Program-made: the position numbers and the translations under genes
Shown here: positions 7,640 to 15,240 of the stretch, in pieces
How positions within the stretch are numbered: the first letter of the stretch is position 1
How the letters are laid out: every line of letters starts with the position of its first letter
Origin: Oryzomicrobium sp.
GTDB taxonomy: Bacteria; Pseudomonadota; Gammaproteobacteria; Burkholderiales; Rhodocyclaceae
Direction: 5' to 3'
Length of the DNA stretch: 64,000 nucleotides
Assembly (NCBI RefSeq): GCF_021287045.1
Contig: NZ_JAJTBG010000013.1
Span: 33,080-97,079, forward strand
Notes under the pieces: model-generated
The model's database searches: none
Told to the model about the DNA's origin: nothing
Seen by the model: the letters and a program-made list of their open reading frames with translations, nothing else

Positions 7640-8713
7640 TCAGTTCCGGGTCAGGCGCAGCACCCGGACCCGGGGCTTGGCCAAGTGTTTGACCAGCAGG
7701 GTGTAGGTGTGGCCGTCGAAGGGCGGCCGCTCGGCGGCCAGCAGGGGCGGCACTGCCGCCTCGCCGTCGGCGGTGCCCAGGTAGCGCCAGTCGTCCAGCA
7801 GGTGCAGGCCGGCGCCCTCGCGGACGGCGATCGGCCCGCCGTAGGGCCAGGGGGCCAGTTGCGCCCGGCTCAGGGCGACCTTTGGCTGGCGGTTGTGGCG
7901 GGGGCGGAGCCGCCGCACCAGATCGGCCTCGGCGAGCTGGGTGCCCAGTTCGCCGCCGGTTTCGATCCAGTCGATGCGCCGCACCTGTTCGGCCAGGGCC
8001 GCCTCCCGAGGGGAGGGCCGGGCCTTGCCGAAGTGGGCCAGCACCCGCCGGCGCAGGCCGCTGCTCTTACCCACGTAGAGGGCTTGATCGTCCTCGCCGT
8101 AGAAGAGATAGACCCCGGGGCCCTCGGGGATTTCTTCCGCCAGATTCGGGTCCAGTTGCGGTGGCAGTTTGGGTTGAGCGGTGAGGGCGGCCACCTCGGC
8201 GTCGATCCTCGCCTCGCTCAGTTCGGCCCTGGCCTTCTGCCAGAAGTGCCAGATCACCCGGGCATCGTCCAGGGCGCGGTGGCGGGCGGCCACCGTCAGG
8301 CCGTGGCGGGCGATCAGGGCGTCCAGTCCGTGGCGCGGCTCTTCCGGGTAGAGCCGGCGCGACAGGCGCACGGTGCATAGCACCGTCGCCTTGAGGTCGA
8401 TGCCCAGGCGCTTGAATTCGCTCTTGAGAAAGCCGTGGTCGAAGCGGGCGTTGTGGGCGATGAACAGCCGGCCGGCGAGCCGTTCCTGCACCGCATCGGC
8501 CACTTCGGCGAAGACCGGGGCGCCGGCCACCATGGCGTCGTCGATGCCGGTGAGCTTCTGGATGAAGGGGGGAATGGGGGTCTGGGGATTGACCAGGGTG
8601 CTCCATTCGGCCACCCCGCCGGCGTCCACGGTGACGATGCCGATTTCGGTGATGCGATCCAGGGCGGCGGTGCCGCCGGTGGTTTCCAGGTCGATGAAGG
8701 CGAGGGGTTGCAC
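7640..8713 (-). CDS. DnaQ-like exonuclease fused to GIY-YIG nuclease domain
   Basis: 357 residues from the GTG at 8713. The N-terminal half is a DEDDh 3'-5' exonuclease (FIDLETTGG exo I, HNARFDHGFL exo II, HRALDDA exo III), as in PolC/epsilon. The C-terminal half, from about residue 190, is a GIY-YIG domain (GPGVYLFY ... ALYVGKS) like the N-terminus of UvrC and Cho. The architecture is known in bacteria. No ATG is available: a TTG at 8758 gives 15 more residues but lies 7 bases from the LexA-type box, so GTG 8713 is preferred without strong proof. Likely role: SOS-induced processing of damaged or branched DNA ends, with dinB downstream. Confidence 0.85.
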   Translation of the reverse strand: MQPLAFIDLETTGGTAALDRITEIGIVTVDAGGVAEWSTLVNPQTPIPPFIQKLTGIDDAMVAGAPVFAEVADAVQERLAGRLFIAHNARFDHGFLKSEFKRLGIDLKATVLCTVRLSRRLYPEEPRHGLDALIARHGLTVAARHRALDDARVIWHFWQKARAELSEARIDAEVAALTAQPKLPPQLDPNLAEEIPEGPGVYLFYGEDDQALYVGKSSGLRRRVLAHFGKARPSPREAALAEQVRRIDWIETGGELGTQLAEADLVRRLRPRHNRQPKVALSRAQLAPWPYGGPIAVREGAGLHLLDDWRYLGTADGEAAVPPLLAAERPPFDGHTYTLLVKHLAKPRVRVLRLTRN

Positions 8714-8764
8714 GGTGTGTAGGTGAAAGGCGCCCGGCTGCGGCCGGGGCGTAATCAAGATTGA

Positions 8765-8780
8765 CTGTATATAAAAACAG
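8765..8780 (-). promoter_or_regulatory. LexA-type SOS box
   Basis: CTGTATATAAAAACAG fits the CTGT-N8-ACAG consensus exactly, with the AT-rich core and flanks (A before, TA after) seen in strong gammaproteobacterial and betaproteobacterial boxes. It lies just upstream of the exonuclease/GIY-YIG gene and points to SOS control of that gene and dinB. Confidence 0.85.
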
Positions 8781-8861
8781 TATGTGGCGTATTGCCTAGT
8801 TCGGCAAGGGGGAGGGGCTGTTCTCCGGCCGGGGAGCCGGAGCGGAGTCTCCTGTAAACGG

Positions 8862-8890
8862 ACGCGGCGCCGGGGAGTCCGGCGCCGCGT
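8862..8890 (-). terminator. GC-rich hairpin after uraA
   Basis: Perfect 12-bp stem ACGCGGCGCCGG/CCGGCGCCGCGT with loop GGAGT, about 60 bp beyond the uraA stop on the reverse strand. No long T-run follows, so it may be an imperfect terminator or an mRNA-stabilising hairpin. Confidence 0.5.
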
Positions 8891-8948
8891 TGCGAGCAGA
8901 GCGAATGGGTCGAATGGGGCGGGTGGGTCGATTGTCGCGGCAGACGGG

Positions 8949-10214
8949 TCAGACCAGGTTGTCCACCGCCGCCGTGTCCGGTTCCCCGGCCGTGCGGGGT
9001 GCGGCGGGCAGGATCAGGTTGAGCAGCACCGCCAGCACGCCGCACAGGCTGATGCCCTGGAGGCTGAAATTGCCGATCGAAACGCCCAGGCCGCCGATGC
9101 CGGTGACCAGGGTGACCGAGATGATGCACAGGTTGCGCGGGTTCATCAGATCCACCTTGGCGTCCATCAGGGTCTTGAGGCCGATGCCGGCGATGGAGCC
9201 GAACAGCAGCACCATGATGCCGCCCATCACCGGCATGGGGATGGTCTGGAGCAGGGCGCCGAACTTGCCGACGAAGGCCATGACGATGGCGAAGCCGGCG
9301 GCCCAGGTCATCACCACCGGGTTGAAGTTGCGGGTCAGCATCACCGCCCCGGTCACCTCGCCGTAGGTGGTCACCGGCGGGCCGCCGAACAGGCCCACCA
9401 CGTTCACCGCCAGGCCGTCGCCGAGCAGGGTGCGGTGCAGGCCGGGTTCCGCGGTGAAGTCCTTGCCCACCACCGAGCCGATGGCCAGCACGCCGCCGAC
9501 GTGCTCGACGATGGGGGCGATGGCCACCGGGATCATGAACAGGATTGCCGCCAGATTGAATTCCGGCGTGCCGAACTGGGGTACCGCCAGCCAGGCGGCG
9601 TCGCTCACCTTGGCAAAATCGACGATGCCCGCCGCCAGGGAGGCCCCGTAGCCCACGGCCACGCCGACCAGGATCGGCACCAGCTTGAGCAGCCCCTTGG
9701 CGCGGATGGCGGTGAGCATGGTGGCCGCCAGGGAAATGGCGGCAATGGCGATGGCCGTGCCGTAGGGCACCACCTGCTGGTCGCCGGCCTTGCCGCTGGC
9801 CATGTTCACCGCCACCTGGGCCAGGCCCAGGCCGATCACCATCACCACCGGGCCGATCACCACCGGCGGCAGCAGGCGGTGGATGAGGCCCACGCCGCGC
9901 CACTTCACCAGGGCGGCGGCCACGTAGTAGAAGAACGAAGCGCAGGCCAGGGCGCCCAGGGTGGCGGGCATGCCCCAGGTTTGCACCGAATAGATCACCG
10001 GGGCGATGAAGGCGAAGGACGAGCCCAGGTAGATGGGCACCCGGCGCTTGGTGCACACCTGAAAAATCAGGGTACCGACCCCGGCGCCGAGCAGCGCCAG
10101 GCTGGGGTTGAGGCCGGTGAGCAGGGGCACCAGCACGGTGGCGCCGAAGGCGACAAAGAGAATCTGGGCGCCGGACAGGGCGATGCGCCAGGTGGGGTCC
10201 CGATGGGTGGTCAT
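8949..10214 (-). CDS. uraA: Uracil/nucleobase:cation symporter (NCS2 family, UraA-like)
   Basis: 421-residue multi-spanning inner-membrane permease close in length to E. coli UraA (429), with the usual run of hydrophobic helices. Family segments include the LGSSFAFIAPVI region of helix 3, an EHVGGVLAIG stretch containing the conserved Glu, and GGPPVTTYGEVTGAV after it. It is predicted to import uracil with protons. The ATG at 10214 is chosen because the protein begins like other UraA proteins there; the open frame continues upstream without homology. The 510-bp upstream gap has a DnaA-like box and a direct-repeat pair. Confidence 0.9.
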   Translation of the reverse strand: MTTHRDPTWRIALSGAQILFVAFGATVLVPLLTGLNPSLALLGAGVGTLIFQVCTKRRVPIYLGSSFAFIAPVIYSVQTWGMPATLGALACASFFYYVAAALVKWRGVGLIHRLLPPVVIGPVVMVIGLGLAQVAVNMASGKAGDQQVVPYGTAIAIAAISLAATMLTAIRAKGLLKLVPILVGVAVGYGASLAAGIVDFAKVSDAAWLAVPQFGTPEFNLAAILFMIPVAIAPIVEHVGGVLAIGSVVGKDFTAEPGLHRTLLGDGLAVNVVGLFGGPPVTTYGEVTGAVMLTRNFNPVVMTWAAGFAIVMAFVGKFGALLQTIPMPVMGGIMVLLFGSIAGIGLKTLMDAKVDLMNPRNLCIISVTLVTGIGGLGVSIGNFSLQGISLCGVLAVLLNLILPAAPRTAGEPDTAAVDNLV

Positions 10215-10439
10215 GGGCGAGGGTGTCCGTCGGAGCGGTTGGAACGGGTGGGGCCGGCGCGGCGTGGGCCCGGCGTGGGTTCGGCATGAGCCGATGCAAC
10301 GGGGGCCATGCCGCGCGGGAGGATACGGCCTTGCGCGGGCCGCGTCCATGGCGCCGGGCAAGGCCGGGCGCCCTGCGCCCGTCACCGGGGGGAGGTGTTT
10401 GCGGCGTCAGCGGTTTTCCACGGTTTTTGTGGACGTCCC

Positions 10440-10448
10440 TGTGGATAA
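10440..10448 (-). promoter_or_regulatory. DnaA-box-like nonamer
   Basis: TTATCCACA on the reverse strand is a perfect match to the DnaA nonamer. Two weaker relatives sit just before it (TTTTCCACG at 10414-10422 and TGTGGACGT on the forward strand near 10429). No dnaA/dnaN genes are near, so this is unlikely to be the chromosomal origin; a regulatory or titration site is possible. Confidence 0.35.
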
Positions 10449-10513
10449 ATCCAAAAAACCTTTCCGCATCAGGAGGATGACGCGCTGCCGCAAAAATGGG
10501 CATGGCCGAAGGT

Positions 10514-10567
10514 CCGCGCCAGTATTGGCTTTCCGAGGTGTGCCCGTGGAGACCCGCGCCAGTATTG
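10514..10567. repeat. 14-bp direct repeat pair
   Basis: CCGCGCCAGTATTG occurs at 10514-10527 and again at 10554-10567, exactly 40 bp apart (about four helical turns), in the gene-free region upstream of uraA. The spacing suits a protein binding twice on one DNA face, but no function is demonstrated. Confidence 0.6.
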
Positions 10568-10678
10568 ACGCTACAGGCAGCCCATCTGGAGATCGGCCAG
10601 GGGCGCGGGGTTTGGGGCAGCCCCGACGGAACAGCCTCTTCCCATGGATGGTGCCGGGGTCATGGGAATGAGCCCCGG

Positions 10679-10713
10679 CCCGTGGTTGGTCCCGGCCGGG
10701 AGCCAACCACGGG
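10679..10713 (-). terminator. Hairpin after the DyP peroxidase gene
   Basis: Arms CCCGTGGTTGG and CCAACCACGGG pair perfectly (11 bp), and the inner TCCCGG/CCGGGA extends the stem past one bulged G. It lies 11 bp beyond the DyP stop on the reverse strand. No T-run follows, so it may end the operon weakly or protect its 3' end. Confidence 0.55.
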
Positions 10714-10724
10714 GAGGGGACGGA

Positions 10725-12035
10725 TCAGGCCTCGAACAAGCTTTGCCCGATGAACTCGCCGGGACCGGCGCCCGGCGGGCAGGCGAACAGGCCGCTGCCC
10801 GTATGGGTGGTGAACTGGTTGAGCATGTCGATCTGGGCCATCTTGGTGTACAGCTTGATGAAGCCGGTGCGCGGGTCCTTCTGGTAGCACTGGAACAGCA
10901 GGCCGGCGTCGAAGGTCACCAGCTGGCGCCAGGGCGGCCAGCGCTCGGCGATCTTGGCGATCCCGTTGTCGTAGTTGAACGCCCGGCGCAGGATCTGGGC
11001 GCCGTCGTTGTTTTCGGGCGCCGCCATGGCGGCGTGGGAGTTTTCGGCCACCACCGGATTGCCGTCCTTGTCGGTGCGCTCCAGGTCCAGCGGGTCGAAT
11101 TCGCCGCGCTTGCCGATGGGGGCGCCGGAGGCCTTGTGCCGGCCCACCGATTCCTCCTGGAAGGCGACCTTCATTTCGTCCCAGTGCTCCAGGGAAATGC
11201 GGATCGGGCGGATCACCATGTAGCTGCCGTTGCGCAGCCAGGCGGGCCCTTCTTCCCGAACCCAGACGAATTGGTCCATGGCCTTGGCCTGGTGGGTGGG
11301 CACGTTCATGGTGCCGTCCAGGAAACCCATCTGGTTGCGGCCGGTTTCCCCGGGCTTGAAGCCGCCGGTGAAGCCCATCTGGGCCCAGCGCATCACCGCC
11401 GTGCCGCGGGCCAGCATGGCCAGGCGGCGCACCGCGTATTCGACCACCTGGGGATCGTCGGCGCAGGCCTGGACCGACAGGTCGCCCCCGGTGCGGTCCG
11501 GTGCCAGCTGGTCCCCGACGAAGCGGGGCAGGTCCACCAGGGCCTCGGGGCGGTGCTTGGCCAGGCCGAAGGGGTTCTGGCCGTCTTTTTCGAACAGGGT
11601 GGCGCCGAAGCCGAAGGTTACGGTCAGGCGCGACACCGGCAGGCCGACGGCGGCACCGGATTCCTCGCTGGGCTGGCCGGGGTCGGCCTTGGGGTCGAAG
11701 CGGGCCGGGCCCGCCGTCATCTGGGCGGCGGCCTTGGTCCAGTCCTGCAACAGCTTGACCAGCGCATCGCGGCTGTCCGTCACCAGGTCGAAGGCGATGA
11801 AGTAGGTGTGCCGCTGGATGGGCGTGGCGATGCCGGCCTGGTGCGTGCCCCGGAAAGGCTCCACCAGGGGGGCGGCCGGGGGCGCCGTCGTGGCCTTGGC
11901 GGTGCCGGCCAGCACCTGGGGGGCGAAAGGCGCCGCCGCCGCGGCCGCCGCCGCGCCGGCCAGGAAGTGGCGCCGGCGGGGATCGGGCTGGCGGTCGATT
12001 TGCTGGGCGGATTGTTGGGCGGGTGTGGAAGTCAT
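10725..12035 (-). CDS. Tat-exported Dyp-type heme peroxidase (EfeB-like)
   Basis: 436-residue dye-decolorising peroxidase. A twin-arginine signal (RRRHFLAGA followed by an Ala-rich stretch ending near the VLA cleavage site) indicates folded export to the periplasm with heme. The family GxxDG motif is GFLDG with Asp240, and the proximal heme His is predicted as His334 in NSHAAMAAP. It is closest to the EfeB/YcdB group (E. coli 423 residues), which oxidises substrates with H2O2 and is tied to iron/heme handling. Its ATG overlaps the stop of the beta-propeller gene (ATGA), so translation is probably coupled. EfeU and EfeO partners are absent; an OprB-type porin heads this operon instead. Confidence 0.9.
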   Translation of the reverse strand: MTSTPAQQSAQQIDRQPDPRRRHFLAGAAAAAAAAPFAPQVLAGTAKATTAPPAAPLVEPFRGTHQAGIATPIQRHTYFIAFDLVTDSRDALVKLLQDWTKAAAQMTAGPARFDPKADPGQPSEESGAAVGLPVSRLTVTFGFGATLFEKDGQNPFGLAKHRPEALVDLPRFVGDQLAPDRTGGDLSVQACADDPQVVEYAVRRLAMLARGTAVMRWAQMGFTGGFKPGETGRNQMGFLDGTMNVPTHQAKAMDQFVWVREEGPAWLRNGSYMVIRPIRISLEHWDEMKVAFQEESVGRHKASGAPIGKRGEFDPLDLERTDKDGNPVVAENSHAAMAAPENNDGAQILRRAFNYDNGIAKIAERWPPWRQLVTFDAGLLFQCYQKDPRTGFIKLYTKMAQIDMLNQFTTHTGSGLFACPPGAGPGEFIGQSLFEA

Positions 12036-13210
12036 TGCGTGGCCAGCCTCAGGGAATTGATGTCGTCCTCGACGTAGTAGAAGCCCTTGCCGTCCGGGGT
12101 GAGGGCAATGCCGAACAGGTTGCCGTTGCCCGGGGGCGACTGGGCCTGGTTGGTGTTGAGCCAGTGGGCGTAGATTTGCTTGCCGGCGACGGGGTCGATT
12201 TCCACCGCCTGGCCGTTCTTGCCGTTGCACACGATCAGGTGGCCCTGGGGCGTCATGACCATGGCCAGGGGCCAGGCGAGCAGGCCTTCCCTGGTGATCA
12301 CCCGCCCCTTGCCGGCGCTGCCGGTGCGGGTGCTGGCCTCGGGAATGGCGGTGATTTCGTTGTCCAGGCCGTCGGTCACGTAGAGGGTATCGTCCGGACC
12401 CAGGGCCAGGCCGGTGGGACCGAACAGGAAGTTGTCCCGGTCGGCGCGCTGGGCGAAGCCGTCGCCGATTACCGTCTGGCTGTCCAGCACGGGGGGCTTG
12501 CCCTCCGGAATGGTCAGTTCCAGGCGCAGGACGGTGGCCTTGTGGATGATCACCGGGTACTTGGTGTCCGGATCGATCACGTCGGGGCCCTGGAGGCCGA
12601 AGCCGGCCATGCTGATGAACAGGGTGGCCTTGTCGCCCCGGTCCACCGTCACCATGTTGCCCCAGGGGCCGTTGATGGTGGGGCCCGCCCAGGTGGCGAC
12701 GTGTTTGCCGTTGGGGTCGAAGACCAGCAGGCAGCCGTCGCCCTTGGTCTTGGTGGTGCCGTCGGTGCTCGGGGTGCTGCCGACGATGACCCAGCCGCTC
12801 TTGAGCATGGTCATGGCCGTGGTGAGGCCGACGCCCCCCGGACAATCCTTGAGCTTTTGCGGCACCTGGGCGAACTGTTTGGTTTCCTTGGTGCCGGGAC
12901 GGTAGCGGACGATGGTGGTGCCGGTGCCCTGAAGGTTGGAGATGTTGTTGAAGTTGTCGATCAGCACATCATCCTTCTCGATGACGCCGGCCGAGACGGG
13001 GGCGACCACTACCGCGTAGGGGTTGAGATCCCCGTTTTCGGCGGCCGTGGAGGTGAGGAACTTGTGCTTGTGGATGGTTTCGAGCAACCCCTTGGGCTCG
13101 GCCAGGGCGGGGGCGGCCAGACAGGCGCTAAGGCCGAGGAAGAGGGCGGCCCGGGCCAGGGCGGCGCCCAGGCGTCCCAACGGTGCCGGATGGTTGGAGG
13201 TGGTTTTCAT
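12032..13210 (-). CDS. Exported NHL/beta-propeller-like protein
   Basis: 392 residues with a clear Sec signal peptide (hydrophobic stretch, then ALA cleavage near residue 38). The mature part has repeated blade-like segments with LxxPTGLALGPDDTLYVTDG- and GIALTPDGKGFYYV-type motifs, characteristic of NHL/SMP-30-like propellers. It is periplasmic by prediction. Sandwiched between an outer-membrane porin and a Tat-exported peroxidase, it may be a binding or scaffolding partner, but no enzymatic residue pattern can be named. It ends in a 4-bp overlap with the peroxidase gene. Confidence 0.75.
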   Translation of the reverse strand: MKTTSNHPAPLGRLGAALARAALFLGLSACLAAPALAEPKGLLETIHKHKFLTSTAAENGDLNPYAVVVAPVSAGVIEKDDVLIDNFNNISNLQGTGTTIVRYRPGTKETKQFAQVPQKLKDCPGGVGLTTAMTMLKSGWVIVGSTPSTDGTTKTKGDGCLLVFDPNGKHVATWAGPTINGPWGNMVTVDRGDKATLFISMAGFGLQGPDVIDPDTKYPVIIHKATVLRLELTIPEGKPPVLDSQTVIGDGFAQRADRDNFLFGPTGLALGPDDTLYVTDGLDNEITAIPEASTRTGSAGKGRVITREGLLAWPLAMVMTPQGHLIVCNGKNGQAVEIDPVAGKQIYAHWLNTNQAQSPPGNGNLFGIALTPDGKGFYYVEDDINSLRLATQ

Positions 13211-13221
13211 GGCGGTGGCTG

Positions 13222-14754
13222 TCAGAAGGAAATATTGGTGCGCATGCCCAGGACGAGCTCGTTCTTGATCCGCTTGCTCGGATCGTCGGGGTTGGGCACC
13301 CCGGCCCCCGGGTTGAACACGTACTGGATATCCGGCTGCAACTGGATCCAGGGCTTCAGCTGGTACTGGTAGGTGAGTTCGACGAAGGTCTCGCTGCTGC
13401 GCGTCGGCCCGGCCGGGGCGTTGCCGAAGGCGATGTTGTCCCGGTCGAGCTGGGCGGCGGCCTTGCTGACGTGGGCATAACCCACCCCGACGCCGAAGGT
13501 GTCGGCGGTCCGGTAGCGGAAGGGGCTATGGAACACCAGGCCGGCGTTCAGGCTGAAATCAATGAGGTTGCGGTCTTTGAGCGGCGTGCCCATGACGCGC
13601 CCGAACAGGGCCATCGTCCGGTTGGGGTCGGTGCCGTCGCGCCAGATCAGCTGGTCGGCCACCGCATAGACGGCATAGTTGCCCCGGTGCTCCCGGGCGT
13701 TGCCGTCGCTGTTGGGATCGGCCAGGGACAATCCGCTCTGGTCGATCCGCTGGTCGGTAAAGGTCTTGGTGTTGTACCAGGCGCCGATCCGGTAGGTCCA
13801 ACCCAGGGGCTGGGCGTTGCCGGGTTCGACCATGGAGCCGAGGGACGGGTACGAAAACTGGAATTCGGCGATCGCCAGCCGCCCGTCGCCCCAAGGGAAA
13901 CCCAGGCCGTGGCGGTTTTGCACTTGCGGATCGGTGCCGTTGTCGCGCTTCACCGGATTGCCGTTGAAGTAGCCGGCGAGAAACGTGACCCCATTGACGG
14001 GGCGGGCGCTGATGCGGGCCCCCAGGGCGGAAAGAGGATAGGCCGGGCCGCCGCTCGGCATGTTGGCCGAAGGCAGCATGGGCCAGCCGAACATGGTGTT
14101 TACGAAGTACAGGGCGTTGGTGCTGACCATGAATTCCTGGTCCAGGCTCTGCTGGCCGATCTTCACGTCCAGCCGGTCCTCTTCGAGGAATTTCTGGTCG
14201 TACCACAGTTCCCACAGCCGGGTCGCCCGGTTCGCCTCGATGCCGCTGGCGGTCTGCAAGGTCTGCAGGTTATCGGCGCTGAGGTTGCGGCCATGGATGT
14301 TGAGCAGGCTCATGTTGACCAGGCCGCCGTAATGGCCGAAGGCCCGCTGGGTATCCATCTGCAGCAGGACCTGGGTGAGGCCGTCGTACTCGAAGCCTTT
14401 CTTCGTCCCGCCCGAGACGTTGCCCAGATATTCGCTCGTCTCCTGAATGGCCAGGGAAATACCGCGGCGGCTCAGTTCGGTGCGCAGCCCCCACAGGTCG
14501 CCGAGGAGGGCGCTGCTGCGATTCACCCCGCTCAAAAAACCGAATAGGCCGCCGCTCGATGCCTGGTTTTCCTCACTGCTGGCGGGGATCGAGATGGGCG
14601 GCGGAGCCGCCTGGGCGGATTGCCCCCCGGTCAGCAACGCACCGCCCAGCAGGGCGAGAGCGGCGCCGCGTCGATAGCGTTGGGAATCGGCTCTTTTCTT
14701 CTTCAGGGAAGAGCGAGCGGCTGCGCTTCCCCCGTGACAATTTTCTAGGTTCAT
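13222..14754 (-). CDS. OprB-family carbohydrate-selective porin
   Basis: 510-residue outer-membrane beta-barrel. A basic N-terminus (KKKR) and hydrophobic core ending SAQA form a signal peptide, somewhat long because of a 20-residue leader, so the true start could be downstream. The body matches OprB: ETSEYLGNVSGG near the start, LWELWYDQ and VKIGQQSLDQEFMVS in the central region, and alternating strands to the C-terminal SF. OprB porins pass sugars or other small solutes. It is the first gene of the porin-propeller-peroxidase operon, 11 bp before the propeller gene, with a Fur-like hexamer array about 85 bp upstream. Confidence 0.88.
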   Translation of the reverse strand: MNLENCHGGSAAARSSLKKKRADSQRYRRGAALALLGGALLTGGQSAQAAPPPISIPASSEENQASSGGLFGFLSGVNRSSALLGDLWGLRTELSRRGISLAIQETSEYLGNVSGGTKKGFEYDGLTQVLLQMDTQRAFGHYGGLVNMSLLNIHGRNLSADNLQTLQTASGIEANRATRLWELWYDQKFLEEDRLDVKIGQQSLDQEFMVSTNALYFVNTMFGWPMLPSANMPSGGPAYPLSALGARISARPVNGVTFLAGYFNGNPVKRDNGTDPQVQNRHGLGFPWGDGRLAIAEFQFSYPSLGSMVEPGNAQPLGWTYRIGAWYNTKTFTDQRIDQSGLSLADPNSDGNAREHRGNYAVYAVADQLIWRDGTDPNRTMALFGRVMGTPLKDRNLIDFSLNAGLVFHSPFRYRTADTFGVGVGYAHVSKAAAQLDRDNIAFGNAPAGPTRSSETFVELTYQYQLKPWIQLQPDIQYVFNPGAGVPNPDDPSKRIKNELVLGMRTNISF

Positions 14755-14836
14755 GGATTATTGATTGATGCCTGCTTACAAAGCCAACCACAGTTCTGCC
14801 TGTGGTTTCCCGTTGCCAGCGCGGAGCACTAGCAAC

Positions 14837-14862
14837 GAGAATTGCTAATAGAAATAATTTGC
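14837..14862 (-). promoter_or_regulatory. Fur-like hexamer array upstream of the porin operon
   Basis: GAGAAT-t-GCTAAT-a-GAAATA-ATTTGC reads as a chain of GATAAT-like hexamers, the last inverted, in a markedly AT-rich stretch of a GC-rich region, about 85 bp upstream of the porin start. On the reverse strand it also appears as TGCAAAT-N7-ATTAGCA. Iron control would fit the EfeB-like peroxidase, but the match to the Fur consensus is only partial. Confidence 0.4.
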
Positions 14863-14948
14863 ATTAACTAAATGCTACGCCTACCTGCCTGACCGCATCC
14901 TGAGGGGGATGCCCCTTTTCACGAAGGTGCCAGGATGATCTTGGTGAG

Positions 14949-15068
14949 ACTGGTGTGAACGGGCTGCCGGGATCGGTTGGCAAGCCGGGGGGGCGTGATC
15001 CGATTGAGGATCGCGTATAGCCGCCGGAACCGGGGGATGATTCCGAAAAGAACTGGCGTGAACGGGCT
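14949..15068 (+). repeat. Imperfect 17-bp direct repeat in gene-free region
   Basis: ACTGGTGTGAACGGGCT (14949-14965) recurs as ACTGGCGTGAACGGGCT (15052-15068), one mismatch, 103 bp apart. It lies in the 14755-15240 stretch, which has no supported gene; short open frames there have no recognisable domain. The stretch could be a dispersed intergenic repeat or the 3' region of the esterase transcript. Confidence 0.55.
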
Positions 15069-15079
15069 TTGATTGGGAA

Positions 15080-15127
15080 AACGCCCATTCGCCGTGACAG
15101 TCGGTGCCGTCATGGCGAATGGGCGTT
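15080..15127 (-). terminator. Long perfect inverted repeat, possible terminator or structured RNA
   Basis: AACGCCCATTCGCC (15080-15093) pairs perfectly with GGCGAATGGGCGTT (15114-15127), and TGAC/GTCA inside extends the stem to about 19 bp with a 10-base loop. Read on the reverse strand it is followed by TTTT, so it could end the esterase transcript about 115 bp after its stop codon. The length is unusual for a simple terminator. Confidence 0.55.
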
Positions 15128-15137
15128 GTGTGGCTTC

Positions 15138-15178
15138 CCCGTGTAGCCGTTTCAGGTGCGAATTTCACCTGCCACGGG
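15138..15178 (-). other. Nested hairpin next to the 15080-15127 repeat
   Basis: Outer arms CCCGTG/CACGGG (15138-15143 with 15173-15178) enclose inner arms CAGGTG/CACCTG (15153-15158 with 15166-15171). With the neighbouring 19-bp stem this makes two consecutive structured elements beyond the esterase stop codon, as seen in structured 3' UTRs or small RNAs. No known RNA family was recognised. Confidence 0.4.
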
Positions 15179-15240
15179 AGTTGCAAGGGGCCGGCCCTGT
15201 CGCGGTAGTGCGGTGGTGGCCCCGAGGGGATTGAACTGCG

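Larger units (their letters stand above)
10215..10678. other. Gene-free region upstream of uraA
   Basis: No convincing gene on either strand; the open frames here are spurious, with no recognisable domain. It should hold the uraA promoter (reverse strand). Visible structure is a cluster of TCCAC/GTGGA elements including a perfect DnaA-type nonamer (10440-10448), and a 14-bp direct repeat 40 bp apart (10514 and 10554). Confidence 0.5.

Noticed and set aside
10414-10567. Chromosomal origin
   Set aside because: Only one strong DnaA box, no AT-rich unwinding region and no dnaA, dnaN, gidA or parAB neighbours.
10407-10706. Open frame of about 99 codons in the uraA upstream gap
   Set aside because: No domain, no ribosome site, Arg/Pro-rich composition typical of non-coding GC-rich DNA.
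14864-15186. Overlapping short frames in the gene-free stretch before the esterase
   Set aside because: No recognisable family and several mutually overlapping frames; the stretch is dominated by hairpins and repeats.
15222-15240. tRNA T-arm-like segment GTTCAATC on the reverse strand at the esterase end
   Set aside because: The bases flanking the T-loop do not form the 5-bp T-stem and no D-arm or anticodon arm lies at the right distance; not a tRNA.
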